A stretch of 64,000 bases of DNA, from assembly GCF_029873635.1 (NCBI RefSeq), contig NC_080424.1:1391501-1455500 (forward strand). The letters run 5' to 3'. A program made the position numbers and the translations under genes. Under the pieces are notes generated by a model. The model made no database searches. It saw nothing but the letters and a program-made list of their open reading frames with translations, and was not told the origin of the DNA. This DNA is from Malania oleifera (taxonomy: Eukaryota; Streptophyta; Magnoliopsida; Santalales; Ximeniaceae). Numbering within the stretch: position 1 is the first letter of the stretch; every line of letters begins with the position of its first letter. Shown here one piece after another: positions 1 through 11,508 of the stretch.

Positions 1-619
1 TTTTTTTTTCGGTACCATTGGGGTTTGTCTTAAGGCAATTTGGAGATCATAATTTGAAATGAATGAATTTCAAATCTTACATAAAAATATATACATTTTT
101 TAAGCATTTTTAAAATTTTTTATATTCGATAATAATGGGTACATTGTATTTTAAATTTATATAATAGTATTTGAACACGAGGTATAAATGAATTAGAAGA
201 TGAACTAGACGAAGGAAAGGAAAATGAAATAAAAAAATCAAGGAGATTGCATTGGTAATATTTTTTTTTTTTCTGTCAATTCTACTTTATTTTGTATGCA
301 GGACCATTGTTTTTTCAGGCTCTATTCTTTTAAGGATCATTAATGTTTTCGTTAGTAGTTAATTTTATGGCTCAACTCATGAAATTTTAGTTTTTGTTTA
401 CATCATTTCATCCCCAGGCAATTGCCTTGTTTGATAGTATACAATACTTTAGGACCAAACAACATTATCAACTATTTCCTAAAAGTGTAAAAAGGGTCAA
501 AGAGACATAATTTAGCTATCCTCAGCTTAGATTTTGCCGTCATTTAGAAGGGTTTGTTATATAATTTTAGGTCTACTTTTGATAACTTCTAATTTTGATA
601 GTGGGCATATCATTTGCAG
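1..619. other. AT-rich unclassified sequence
   Basis: No recognisable gene, RNA or transposon terminus is seen here. The stretch is AT-rich with short homopolymer runs and looks like intron or intergenic DNA upstream of the exon-like block at 620-721. Confidence 0.4.
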
Positions 620-721
620 TGTATATACAATGAATGGAGGGACTTTCTTGAATGGACTTCTGATCTGCGTGCTCTATTTGCAAAATCTTGGAAAGAGCAA
701 GAATCTACCCCCTTGAGAATG
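620..721 (+). CDS. Candidate internal exon, unassigned protein
   Basis: A 102-bp block begins after an acceptor-like tttgcag (ends 619) and ends before a donor-like gtattc. It reads 34 codons open in phase 0 with balanced, Trp-rich content (starts CIYNEWRDF, then LEWTSDLRALF and AKSWKEQES). This composition is protein-like rather than AT-rich noise, and both splice borders fit the same frame. I do not recognise the family. It could be an exon of the same lost gene as the PP2C-like exon 1.4 kb downstream, or of a separate gene. No neighbouring exon in a compatible phase was found, so it may be a relic. Confidence 0.35.
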
Positions 722-1450
722 GTATTCAATTCTATTATTGTTTCTTTTTTTTTTTGCTAGGAAGGAATGGTATTTCATCAAAATTTTTGAAAGCTAGGGT
801 TGTCTATTCATGGATATGAACTAATATATCATATATTTTCCTTAATGGAAATATGCAAGGCAATGTTGCTTTTGTTTTTGTTTTTATCAATTCTAAATGT
901 TTAAATGCGATTAGGACAGGAAGCTATTGTTTGAATAACTGTATAAATTTTGCAAGAACAAGCACAAATTTAGGTGGAGTTACAGTTCCAAAAATCAATT
1001 GATAAGTTTGCAATCAATTTAGTATTGCTGGTGGCAAATCAAAAGCCATAGTGGGTGTGGGGAAGCATGGAGATCTAGAAGAATCAATCACTTGAAGTGT
1101 ATTGGGTGTGTGTAATGTATGTGTGTGTAATACTGGGCATATATTAACAATATATGTAGAGTTGTTAAAAATATATCTGTAGGCAATATCATAATCTTTT
1201 CACACACAGTGGGTCCCAAGTTCGGGTAAAGGAGGAGGGTTACCTTAGATAGCCGATAGCTAACATAAAACTTATTAGATATCTGTGAGTCTCCTACAAG
1301 CAATGTGGTGCACTTATACCAAGGTGTGGTGAGAATTGGCGAGGATGGGTCAGGTTGTTGCTCCACAGTAATGTGTCGTGTTGATACCTAGGTACCATGT
1401 CAAATATGCAAGGGTTCCTACAACTTTCTTAATGTAGGAAGGTAAAGAAG
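722..1450. other. AT-rich sequence without recognisable gene
   Basis: Between the candidate exon and the LINE fragment I see no conserved motif. Open frames on either strand are short and AT-driven. Confidence 0.4.
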
Positions 1451-1835
1451 TTAGTTCAAGAGACTAGGAGTAGATTAGCAATATGGAATATGGGTACACT
1501 TACAAGTCAAAGAATGGATATTGTTGACAAAATGATTAGAAAAAAAAATTATCGTAATCTGCCTTCAAGAAACTAAGTGGGCAGGGATAAAGTTAGAGAA
1601 ATTGAAAAATCAGGATTTAAAACTTTGGCATATAAGAAAAGAAAAACATAAGTGGGTAGAAATCATTGTAGACAAAGACTAACAAGTTGTTTTGTAGGCT
1701 TGTAGTTGCTAAGAGAATAGGGGATAAAATCATAAAAATCAAGATGGTCTTAACTCAAGTGATAATAAATGTCTTTACTGCTTATGATCCTCAAATACAA
1801 GTAGAAAGCCTAAAAAGATAATTTTGGTAAGTTAT
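1450..1835 (+). mobile_element. LINE (RTE-like) endonuclease-domain fragment
   Basis: Translating the plus strand gives pieces of an apurinic-endonuclease-like LINE domain: RLAIWNMGTLTSQRMDIVDK near 1468-1530, a QET-like block followed by a KWVG-like stretch near 1560-1600, GFKTLAYKKRK near 1615-1650, and IINVFTAYDPQ near 1765-1800. These match the order of motifs (WNxGTL, QETKW, INVxSAYAPQ) in plant non-LTR elements of the RTE type. The piece is broken by stop codons and at least two frame changes, has no reverse transcriptase behind it and no poly(A) tail, so it is an old truncated copy. Confidence 0.65.
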
Positions 1836-1931
1836 GAATAGTGTTATGCACCTTATCAAGTGTTTCTATTTTCTATTTCTATATGTTGGAAGGGTTTTTG
1901 TGGTTATATATATATATCTCCAAACAACCTT

Positions 1932-1947
1932 CCCCCCCCCCCCCCCA
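1932..1947. repeat. Poly(C) tract
   Basis: An uninterrupted C run in otherwise AT-rich DNA, just 3' of the LINE fragment. Confidence 0.85.
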
Positions 1948-2129
1948 CAATATAATCATACACTAAAGCCATTAGCACAGATTTCTTTAGAAATGCCACA
2001 ATCTTTGCAATGTCATAATTAAATAATCATTTTCTTGACCTAAAGGTTTTTGGAACTTGTGTGATAATGCTTGTGTTAACTCTTTACTAATAGTATGAAT
2101 ATTCTGACTATGAATGTTTGATTTGCTAG

Positions 2130-2193
2130 CATGCTACATATCTTGTTATAGATGCTTCCACTTCATTCTTTGGAGTTTATGATGGACATGGAG
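2130..2193 (+). pseudogene. PP2C-type protein phosphatase exon (relic)
   Basis: A 64-bp segment lies between an acceptor-like ttgctag (ends 2129) and a perfect donor gtaag (2194). It encodes HATYLVIDASTSFFGVYDGHG with the last Gly codon split by the intron. FFGVYDGHGG is the metal-binding signature of PP2C serine/threonine phosphatases; the Asp and Gly residues needed for Mn/Mg binding are present. In plant PP2C genes this exon normally follows one ending in MEDA and precedes one beginning with KVV-AKF; neither was found nearby. A LINE fragment lies upstream and a large foldback downstream, so it looks like an isolated remnant, although a gene with very long introns cannot be excluded. Confidence 0.6.
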
Positions 2194-2238
2194 GTAAGAA
2201 TCGGGAGGTTCAGGTACTCTTATAGTGGGTGGATGGTT

Positions 2239-2620
2239 ATTCTTTATCTAGTTTAGTCGGAGTTTTTTTTCAAAATTGATTTAAAATGTGATAAGTCTGC
2301 CCATGTAGACAAAATGATTTTAACCTTTCATCTGATAGGTTGTCTCTTATAGTTAAGGTATGATTTCAATATTAATTTTATTTCTCTTGAATCTTGATGC
2401 CCTTCTTGCGGTCATTGCATCCACAATAAAGAAAATGGATGCAATAACCGCAAGAAGGGCATCAAGATTCAAGAGAAATAAAATTAATATTTAAATCATA
2501 CCTTAACTATAAGAGACTATCTATCAGATGAAAGCCTAAATTCATTTTGTCTACATGGGCATGCTTATCGCATTTCAAATCAATTTTGAAAAGAAACTCC
2601 GGATAAACTAGATAAAGAAT
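2239..2620. repeat. Foldback: 184-bp arms around a 14-bp loop
   Basis: Positions 2239-2422 and 2437-2620 are reverse complements of each other with about 14 mismatches (roughly 92% identity) and no net length difference, around a 14-nt spacer at 2423-2436. The longest perfect block is around the centre. An extra, gapped similarity continues to about 2650. A transcript would fold into one very long hairpin. It could be a foldback transposon, an inverted duplication made by template switching, or the seed of a small-RNA hairpin. No terminal target repeat was identified. Confidence 0.85.
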
Positions 2621-3127
2621 CGTTGATGCAGCCACCACCATCCACGGCCTCGTTGTCCTTCTCTGTTATCCATGACCATATTGTAGCTAGAGATGGGTAT
2701 ATATCTAAGCACTCCCAAAACTGAAAAGTTGTCTGATTGAGAAAGGATTTGTAAGTTTTTTAAAAAGTATATACTATTTTTTTTACTTTATTAATTTGTA
2801 GGGTTTGCAACCGTCACAACGTTAGCACAATGTTATACACTACGAATGCAGCTTTTGACTTTTTTTTGTTATCTGAACAGATGAAATTTCTCTATTTGAA
2901 TTTAAATTTGTATAATGTATTTGTATTTAAATTTGAATTTGTATAATATATTTGTATTTGAATTTTAATTTGTATAATATATTTGTATTTGCATTTAAAT
3001 TAGAATTAGAATTAGATTTTGAATAATTTATGAATTTTTTAGCAATTATGGTTTAATGTTACGTATACGAAAATGTAATTGCAGATTTTTACAAGAATTA
3101 ATAATTGAAAAAAAATTAATTTAAAAT
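2621..3127. other. AT-rich sequence leading into CACTA-like array
   Basis: A short GC-richer piece near 2625-2690 is followed by AT-rich sequence with a tandem TTTGTATTTGAATTT-type repetition at about 2890-3000. No gene is seen. Confidence 0.4.
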
Positions 3128-3544
3128 TATTAGTGACAATTTTAAAACTGTCACTAATAATTGCCTTTTTTTTTAAGAGTTTTAATGAAAGTTTTCAAAC
3201 CGTCACTAATATTAGTGACGGTTTTATAGTATTAATGATGGTTTGAAAACCATCACTAATAGTTGCCTTCGAGCAATAGTGACGATTTTCAACCCATCAC
3301 TAATAATAAAGCATTAGTGACGAATTTAAAACCGTCACTAATACTATAGTTTTAGTGACGATTTTTTATCAAACCGGTATAGAATTTATAGTGATGAACT
3401 TAGGTTTTTTAGTGACGGTTTTAATCTGTCACTAATACTCTATTATTAGTGACGGTTTGAAAAATTCGTCACTAATAAGTATTATTAACGACAGATACAA
3501 AGACTAATTCAGAATAGTCACTAATAATCTTATTTTTTGTAGTG
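3128..3544. mobile_element. CACTA-like transposon end with TAGTGACG palindrome array
   Basis: About ten copies of a short palindrome (TTAGTGACGG joined to its complement CCGTCACTAA through a T/A-rich middle) are strung together and end in TTTTTTGTAGTG at 3533-3544. That terminus is the complement of CACTACAAAAAA, the terminal inverted repeat expected for plant CACTA (En/Spm) elements, whose subterminal regions carry such short repeats as transposase binding sites. No transposase gene and no second terminus were found, so only one end remains. Confidence 0.65.
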
Positions 3545-3948
3545 CGATTGATAATCCTCCTACTTGGCATGAGTCACCTCCAACGCAAATCATCTCCAAT
3601 TCCTTTTGATTCCGCATTAACCACCAACTATTCACCTCCACTAACTTCCAACCAAAAAAAAATTGCTAACTACAAACTTTGCAGAGAGTTGTGCGACATT
3701 TCCATCCCCCCTCACTGATTAGCCAACCACAAACTAATAAACAACTTCTCAGAGAATTGTGCGAGATTCCCATTTTGCCTTGGTTGATCTTCTTCTGCCC
3801 CTGGATTGGCAGAAACAATATCCGATTGATCAAAGTTGTAGCCTGGTTAAAATAGGTGTTTTTTATCTTTACAGTTTTATTACTACAAATAACATAAAAG
3901 AGTTCTTACTGTTACTTCATAACAACAAAGCCTACAAAGAGGAGCAGT
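3545..3948. other. Unclassified flank of LTR insertion
   Basis: Unique-looking sequence with a short local duplication (cacaaact...agagarttgtgcgaga) at about 3670-3770. Nothing else recognised. Confidence 0.35.
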
Positions 3949-4029
3949 TGTCGACACCTCAATTTTAACCAGGTCATTTTCAAAAAAACAGACGTAATTA
4001 AAAAATTGACTTGAATCCTAGGATTAGGA

Positions 4030-4245
4030 GGATCCGTTTGAGTCTCGATATTCTAAATTGAGTCTCGGTGAATTTTGAAGTCCCATGGAATTTTAATTGA
4101 GTCCCGGTGAGTTTTACTCGAGCCTCGGCTTTTTAATTGAACCACGGTAAATTTTAATCGAGCCTCGGTATTTTGATCGAGTCCCATTAAAATTTAAGTG
4201 ACTCTCGGTATTTTAATGACGTCGAGTCCGAGTCCTCCCAATTTC
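4030..4245. repeat. ~30-bp tandem repeat inside LTR
   Basis: Degenerate units containing gagtc(t/c)cggt, separated by attttaat, are repeated about seven times. Confidence 0.75.
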
Positions 4246-6019
4246 TGAGAATCAAATGTTATTAAATTGAATCTTTCATTCTTGGAAAACAAATGGAGCA
4301 ACAAAAAAATAAATTCAAAAATAAGAAACGGAAAAACGTGTCAATGATCCCTCTCAACAGAAAGCACATGCAGAAATATTTTCTGTTAAAGATTTTTTTT
4401 TTCTTTCTTCTTGCTTCCCGCGTGCTTTTGCGCGCCAAAACCCTCTGCAAACTCCCTATAAGTGCACCCACGCGCAATGAAAGGCAGGGGGCCTCCACTG
4501 TTCATTGATCATCTCTCCCAGCTCCCTCATTCTTTCCCTCATTTGTCTTTCCCAGTCACTCTGACCACGGCTCTCCATTCACATAACTCCGGCCACACCT
4601 CTTCCCTCACCCTCAGCATCTCCCCTATTTCTGTCTCTTATCCACAACTTGCCCTAGCCTCTCTCTCACGCTCGCATCACCAACCCGCAACCACTTCCTG
4701 CAACCCCCTCATAGACTCTCCTCACCACCTCCAGTACTCTCGCCTTCCTCCTCACACTTTACTGTCTCTTTCTATCTTACACCGATAGTCACCTTCAGGA
4801 GGGAGCTTTCATTTTCATCACTAGTCTCCCTCCATCCTTCTTTCTTCCACACAACGATATACACGTGCGCCAGCCCAGCAACCACCACCAACCCGAACCA
4901 GCCACCACCCTCTCCCATCTCTCGCCAACCCGAACTAGGTAACAACCATAACCCCCTGCAGACCGCCACCACCCTCCTACTCCGTCATGGTTGCAACCAC
5001 CTCCGTTCCCCACCAGCTCTTCACGACCACATCACCACCACAGTAACCGTGCCAAGCTCCCAGCTGCCATAACCACCGTAGCCCAGTAGCTCACCTCACC
5101 CCTCAACCTCCAGAACCTCACACCCATCTGGAACTCACAGCCACCCAGCCTTGGCTCGCCAACCGCAGCACCGGCTCAAGGCCATAACCGCCCGAACACC
5201 ACATAACCACTGACAGCAACTACCCTCTCGGCCTCTCGCTCTCACTCACGGCCAATACCGTCAGCTCTAGATCGTCCCAGCCTCACCACCTCCACGCACG
5301 TAGCCGCAGCCATAACCGGAGCAGCAGTTGTCGTCTTCGACGGGGCAGAGCAGCAGTCGTCTCATTCGTCTTGCCTTGTAGTCACTCGCTCACGGCATCC
5401 ACACGCAGCTCTGGCGACCAACCAGCCGCAAGCCTTCACAGCCAAACCACGGACACTGTGACTCCCGACCATATTCACACAAACCCATGGCCGCGAGCAC
5501 GACCAGCAGATCTAGCCATCGCCAGAGTCATCACCCGCCGTTGTCGTCACCTCCTTCGGCCACCGCTGCAGTTGCCGTCACCTCTGTCGGCGATCGCTGC
5601 AGTCATTGTCATTTCTGTCATCCTCTCCATTGCCAGCCGCGAGCACGCCCAGTGCCACCCACTTCCTTCCGGAATTCCGAGCTCCACCTTTCAGATTCGT
5701 AATTGCGGACTCAAACACTCGAAGAAAAACTCTATTTTAGAGGTTTAGAGTTCGATTTCAAATTTGTTGCCTAATTGTTTTCGTGAGGTTTATTTTAGGT
5801 TGAAGGCTGTAGTCTGGTTTAGCTTGGCATTTGGGTTGCTCGTTATCGGTTTCACGGAGGCCTCCCTCTTCTTTAGCTCCGGGAGCATATAGGTATCGTT
5901 CCGGTTGCAATCTTTCCTGATGAACCTCCTGACATGCTTTCCTGTTAATTGGTTGAGGTTTAAATACGTGATTGCCATAATGTGTGGTTCGATCTCGGCC
6001 AGCTGAGCCCGAATAACAC

Positions 6020-6235
6020 TTTCACACGCTCACACCCAGGAGCACACGCTGTTTCACACACTAAAATACACACCACACACACGGACACACACACCTGCAC
6101 ACAAACTGATTCATGCATCACCCACTTGCACACACTCACTACACACACCTGCACACACTGATTCACGCATCACCCACTGACTACACGCACCTGCACACCT
6201 TGATTCATGCATCACGCACTCACACACCCAAACAT
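6020..6235. repeat. CA-rich ~57-bp tandem repeat inside LTR
   Basis: Three to four diverged units with cacacacctgcacac followed by tgattca(t/c)gcatcac. Confidence 0.75.
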
Positions 6236-7414
6236 CCCATGCATGCACGTCACACACATGTATTATGATATTCTATCTCACTTCATCCTATTTGCATCAT
6301 TTTTGTATGTATACTTATGATTATTGTACATTTGTAGGGACATAAAAAATCATAAAAAGGAAAAACTTAGGAGGAAATTCAGAAAATATTATTGGTTTGA
6401 CTTTCATTATTTATCTTTTTGATATTTGAGACTAGAGAGATATGGAAAATTACCAAAAATAGAAAAGATAAAAATTAAAAAAATATTTTTGGGACATGAA
6501 GACTATTTATGGTACTTTGTCCCTCTCACACGCGTCCCATGAGCGCCGCGGGTTGACTTGGCCTTGACCGGGCCTAAAACGGGTCGACCCTTCTTGAAAT
6601 GATTCTTTCCCGAGCTGGTTGGGTCTTCTGAACCGATATAAAACCGGTTTAGCCTTCCATGTTATTTCCTTTTTTTTTTTTTTTTTTTCAAATTTTGCAG
6701 AATTTGCCTTAATTCCTTTTTTGTTATTTAATTATTTCGAGAAAAATATTTAAAAATCACCAAAAAATCTAAAAGTTCAAAAAAAAAAAAAAATTTCACT
6801 TGAAAAAAATCACAAAAATCTAGAAAAGTCTTAAAAAAATCATAAAATATATTTTTGAAGTCTGTTTTTGTCCTGAAGGAGTCTGAAAACCTCCTGGAAT
6901 ACTATTTTTATATTTAGAAAATCCTACTGATTTCAAAACTCTTAGAGTGTATTTTTGTATCCTATTTTCTCAATTTTCCATTTCGATGATCGCAACAAAG
7001 GGCATGGACTCTTCCGAGTGTTGGATTGCCCCAGTTATGAGGTAATGCCTATATAGTATTTCCATTCTTTCAATTTTTGAAAGGGAGTAATTTTTAAAGG
7101 CTTATTAGATTTATTTTGGGATAATTTTTGACTAATTTGGTACCATTCATAAGAACGGGCGCGTAGGAGGTGCTAATACCTTCCCCTCGCGTAACCGTAC
7201 TCTCGAGCCTGACTCTGGTAACGCAGACCGATTCTACCGATAATGGGGTAGCAATTAAGTGTTCTAACCATATTTCAAAAGGTTAGTGGCGACTCCATCA
7301 CACATTATTTTTCCAAGAAAAATCTTGTTCAAATCACACATCCATTTTCCCAGTTCGCAACCACACCCACATTTTCCAGAGTGATTCTCTGGAAGGGTTT
7401 GAGACATCACGACA

Positions 7415-8850
7415 TACTTTACTACATTACTCTGTATGCTATTATCTTTGTATTATTCATCTTTTCATGTTCTCAGCTTTCACATTTCTCTGTTTTTATA
7501 TCATTCTCGTTTGTTGTTCTTATATTTGTTGTCCTCATATCTGTTGTTCTCATATTATCACTCGTTAAATTAACAATAATTTATAACTCTCTATACCAAT
7601 GGAGAAATCACTATCATGCTTCCACCCTATAACAGGTTGTGCGGCTCGAAAGTTGGACTTAACATTGGTCAGCCCACTAGAGATAAATTAATACATTCTA
7701 CAGTCTGTAGGTCTGATTGGCTGTTCCCATACTAGTCTAGACTCTAGGAGGACCATCCTGTCTCCACACTTTCTCTAAGATGTGTGGGTGCACTAGCGCT
7801 ACAAAAAAAACCCGCAACAGTACTGTGCCTATTTTGGTCCACCAGAGTTCTCAAACCATACATTATATTTTAACATTCTCAAACACATGCAGAATAAATC
7901 ATATTACATTTTAATTCTCAATACATTTCCAATATTTCCTGCATCTCATACATATATCATATATAGTTCAATATAAAACCTTCATTTTACTCATGTCACA
8001 CAATTTAACAACATATTTCATACGTTTACTGTAAAATAAGTCTATCCACATTAATATACTGAAAATATACATTTAATTTTTTACACAATTATCTAGAAAA
8101 TCTATCGTTTTAACTTTCCATTTTGCAAATAATATCTAGTTGCACAGCCCTAGGCTTAGAAATTTACAATTCAAATGGTCGGCTTTTCAAAACTCACATG
8201 AAAATCATATACATATACATATAAAATTTCTATTTTTTACCTGTTATTTCCTAAAACAATCCTAGTTTAATATATTCCCCTTACCTAGTTTTCTAAACTA
8301 CACCAGCAGGGGCCCTAAAACGATGCCTGCGACGCTCACCCGAGCCCTTACTCAATAACCCTAATTTAATCAAATCAACCCTAAATAAAATACTATTTTA
8401 ACATTTACTCGGCCCATAAATTTCAAATAACAATTACACTCCCGAAAATAACTAATTTTCTTGAATCTCTAAATCTCGCTCTCGCTTTGGAGTGATACCT
8501 AGGATCCCCAAATTGAAAATTTGTTCCGCTCAAAATGACGACGATCGAGATTAGGACCCCGTGATGGTGTCTGATCATTGATTTAACTGAAGATTTAAGG
8601 AGAAATTAAGTAGAGAGAGAGAGAGAGAGAGTACAACTTTCCCTAGGAGTGGTGCCTACGCCACTCCTACAACAAATCCACTCCGGTACGAATGTCAATG
8701 GCCGGATATGAACCCAATGATATCTTCCATTTTTCGATCAGCCGAATATTTGTCGAGAGAATTGAGGTTAGAGAGGAGGAAGATGTGATGGCTTTAGAGT
8801 GGGCGGCCTCTGTTGTTCTGAAAGAAATTCTCCAGAAGTAAAGTGATATT
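7415..8850 (-). mobile_element. Chromovirus-type LTR fragment, copy A
   Basis: On the minus strand this resembles LTRs of the Tekay-like elements in this window. It has the ggttgtgcggctcgaaagttggactta block (7635-7665, like the cgggctgcacaacccg block of the young element), a cgctcacccgagccc block (8330-8350) and the cctaggagtggtgcctacgcc block (8642-8665) followed by a CT/GA-rich leader. It is the same piece as 17670-19112, so the two are copies of one older insertion that was duplicated together with its flank. No coding part remains. Confidence 0.6.
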
Positions 8851-9244
8851 TTTGTTATTAATTGAAATTTTAAAAAATAAAAAAAATAAAACTATTTTTC
8901 ATAAATTAACAGCGACAAAATTTTTATTATTTTTTAAACATTTTTTTATAAATGTCACAAATCTAAAAAAAAAAAAAAAAAAAAATTTATATTTTTAAAA
9001 TTCTTGAAAAAAAAAATTAAAATAAAACATAAAAAATTTCATAACTAAATGGGCTCATGTTTTTCGAAGTAATAAGTTCCAAAAATCATGTATACTATCT
9101 TAAGAATCTAGAACATTTTAGGATGAAAAACAAACCTAAAATGGAGAGGGGAGGGAAGTTCGGCTTGTCCACGCCCAAAAGGAGAGCTTGGACAAATCAT
9201 GAAAGGAGAATGACACGCCAAATATAAACAATAGGATTTGCCAT
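8851..9244. repeat. AT-rich spacer, copy 1 of a dispersed duplicated unit
   Basis: This unit, from gtgatatttttgttatt to the landmark ggagaggggagggaagttcggcttg (9150-9175), recurs at 17210-17600 (older, more diverged), at 19320-19626 (interrupted by a copia-like LTR) and, in reverse, at 39510-39600. It links the segmental duplications around the P450 pseudogene. Confidence 0.7.
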
Positions 9245-11508
9245 GGAAAGGGAAAAGCACGTACACACACATATATAATATTAAAAATGGTATAATTTAC
9301 ATGTGAAATATATTTTAAAAATACTAATTCATTTATTCAAACTCTAAAATTCATACTCTCAAACGTGACTTTTATATTTGAATGATTCTTTACATGCATT
9401 TCTCTGTGTTGTAAGTGTTTTTTTTTTTTTTTTTTTTTAGTGTTAATTGTTAATTAATTCAATAACAAAACTCAAAAAGTAGGATTGTTCAACATTTAAA
9501 GGTTGGTAGCTAAATAAAACACAAAAGAGTCAATAGGTAATCATTGAGTTGTTAGCACCGGAAAAGCCAATGAGTGCGCTTGATACACATGCGTGAACAT
9601 CAATTTGACCCAAAAGCCTAAGCCTATTACGTTTTGGGTCCAACCATGTATATAAGCACCCATCATTCACTCAAATTTTTCAATATAGGACAAATTCACA
9701 AGTAGAATTCTCAACAATTTCCCCTTTACTTGTGAGTTCCAACTGCTCCCCCTTGACCGGAAATTGTTTCCCTTGGGGGAGTAAGCCCAATTCCTCAAGA
9801 GTTGCATGGAAAGGGAAAAGCACATACACACACATATAATTTTAAAAATGATATAATTTACGTGTGAAATATATTTTAAAAATACTAATTCATTTATTCA
9901 AACTCTAAAATTCATACTTTCAAAGGTGACTTTTATGTTTAAATGATTCTTTACATGCGTTTCTCTGTGTTGTAAGTGTTTTTTTTTTTTTTTTGTTAAT
10001 TGTTAATTAATTCAATAACAGAACTCAAAAAGTAGGATTGTTCAATATTTAAAGGTTGGTAGCTAAATAAACACAAAAGAGTCAATAGGTAATCATTGAC
10101 TTGTTAGCACCGTAAAAGCCCATGAGTGCGCTTGATACACATGCATGAACACCAACTTGACCCAAAAGTCTAAGCCTATTACGTTTTGGGTCCAACCATG
10201 TATATACGCACCCATCATTCACTCAAATTTTTCAATGTGAGACAAACTCACAAGTAGAATTCTCAATAATCTCTCCCTTATTTGTGAGTTCCAACTGCTC
10301 CCCCTTGACCGGAAATTATTTCCCTTCTGGGAGTAAGCCCAATTCCCCAGCAGTTGCGTGGAAAGGGAAAAGCACATACACACACATATATAATATTAAA
10401 AATGGTATAATTTACACGTGAAATATATTTTAAAAATACTAATTCATTTATTCAAACTCTAAAATTCATACTTTCAAGGGTGACTTTTATGTTTAAATGA
10501 TTCTTTACATGCGTTTCTCTGTGTTGTAAGTTTTTTTTTTTTTTAAGTGTTAATTGTTAATTAATTCGATAATAGAACTCAAAAAGTAGGATTGTTCAAT
10601 ATTTAAAGGTTGGTAGCTAAATAAACACAAAAGAGTCAATAGGTAATCATTGACTTGTTAGCACCGGAAAAGCCCATGAGTGCGCTTGATACACATGTGT
10701 GAACATCAACTTGACTCAAAAGTCTAAGCCTATAGGTTTTGAGTCCAACCATGTATATAAGCACCCATCATTCACTCAAATTTTTCAATGTGGGACAAAC
10801 TCACAAGTGTATCCTTAACAATCTCCCCCTTACTTGTGAGTTCCAACTGCTCTCCCTTGATCTGAAATTGTTTCCCTTCTGGGAGTAAACCCAATTCCCC
10901 AGTAGTTGCATGGAAAGAGAAAGGCACATACACACACATATATAATATTAAAAATGATTTAATTTACATGTGAAATATATTTCAAAAATACTAATTCATT
11001 TATTCAAACTCTAAAATTTATACTTTCAAAGGTGACTTTTATGTTTAAATGATTCTTTACATGCATTTCTCTGTGTTGTAAGTGTTTTTTTTTTTTTTTT
11101 TGTTAGTGTTAATTGTTAATTAATTCAATAACAGAACTCAAAGAGTCAATAGGTAATCATTGACTTGTTAGCACCGGAAAAGCCCATGAGTGCGCTTGAT
11201 ATACATGCGTGAACACCAACTTGACCCAAAAACTTAAGCCTATTACATTTTGGGTCCAACCTTGTATATAAGCACCCATCATTCACTCAAATTTTCAATG
11301 TGGGACAAACTTAGTAGAATTCTCAACAATCTCCCCCTTACTTGTGAGTTCCAACTGCTTTCCTTTGACCGGAAATTGTTTCCCTTCTAGGAATAAGCCC
11401 AATTCCTCAGCAGTTGCATGGAAAGGGAAAAGCACATACACACACATATATAATATTAAAAATGGTATAATTTACATATGAAATATATTTTAAAAATACT
11501 AATTCATT
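9245..11508. repeat. ~550-bp tandem array derived from a TRIM and its flank
   Basis: Four full units start with ggaaagggaaaagcac at 9245, 9808, 10360 and 10912, and a partial fifth starts at 11420; spacings are 563, 552, 552 and 508 bp. Each unit holds about 300 bp of flanking DNA (with a variable poly-T run), then a minus-strand TRIM LTR (TGTTAGCACC...CTCAACA, first copy 9550-9716), then the polypurine end of the TRIM interior before the next unit starts. The junction between TRIM interior (ccagcagttgc) and flank (atggaaaggg) is the same in every unit. The intact, unamplified arrangement is present in reverse at 38550-39560. Confidence 0.88.
9550..9716 (-). mobile_element. TRIM LTR, first copy in tandem array
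   Basis: On the minus strand it runs TGTTGAGAATTC to GGTGCTAACA, with a gcttatatac TATA-like box near the middle, and matches the LTRs of the intact TRIM at 38550-39210. Equivalent LTRs start at about 10102, 10656 and 11166. Only one LTR and a short interior stub are present per unit. Confidence 0.8.

Larger units (their letters stand above)
3949..7414 (+). mobile_element. Long LTR, TGTAGACACC-type Ty3/gypsy (Tat-like?)
   Basis: A 3.47-kb LTR begins TGTCGACACC and ends ATCACGACA, matching in layout the solo LTRs at 21411-24958 and 55573-58726. Parts in order: a ~30-bp tandem repeat of gagtctcggt-type units (4030-4245), a TATA-like ccctataag near 4452, a GC-rich leader to about 5700, a CA-rich tandem repeat of ~57 bp (6020-6235), and the conserved 3' block with AAGAACGGGCGCG and TTAGTGGCGACTCC (7150-7300). 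No internal region adjoins either side. The bases flanking it do not match, so it is either a solo LTR that lost its target repeat or a rearranged remnant. The clade is a guess from LTR length and 3' motifs. Confidence 0.7.

Noticed and set aside
2239-2620. Annotated microRNA gene
   Set aside because: Arms are far longer than typical precursors and no mature miRNA sequence is recognised; kept as foldback only.
2838-2850. CACTACGAATGCAG as the missing second terminus of the CACTA-like element ending at 3544
   Set aside because: Same orientation start is plausible but the 3-bp flanks (ata versus cga) do not match and the sequence after it lacks the palindromes.
4462-5748. Proline/serine-rich open frames as genes
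   Set aside because: GC-rich leader segment of a long LTR; similar composition occurs at the same place in the LTR at 55573-58726.
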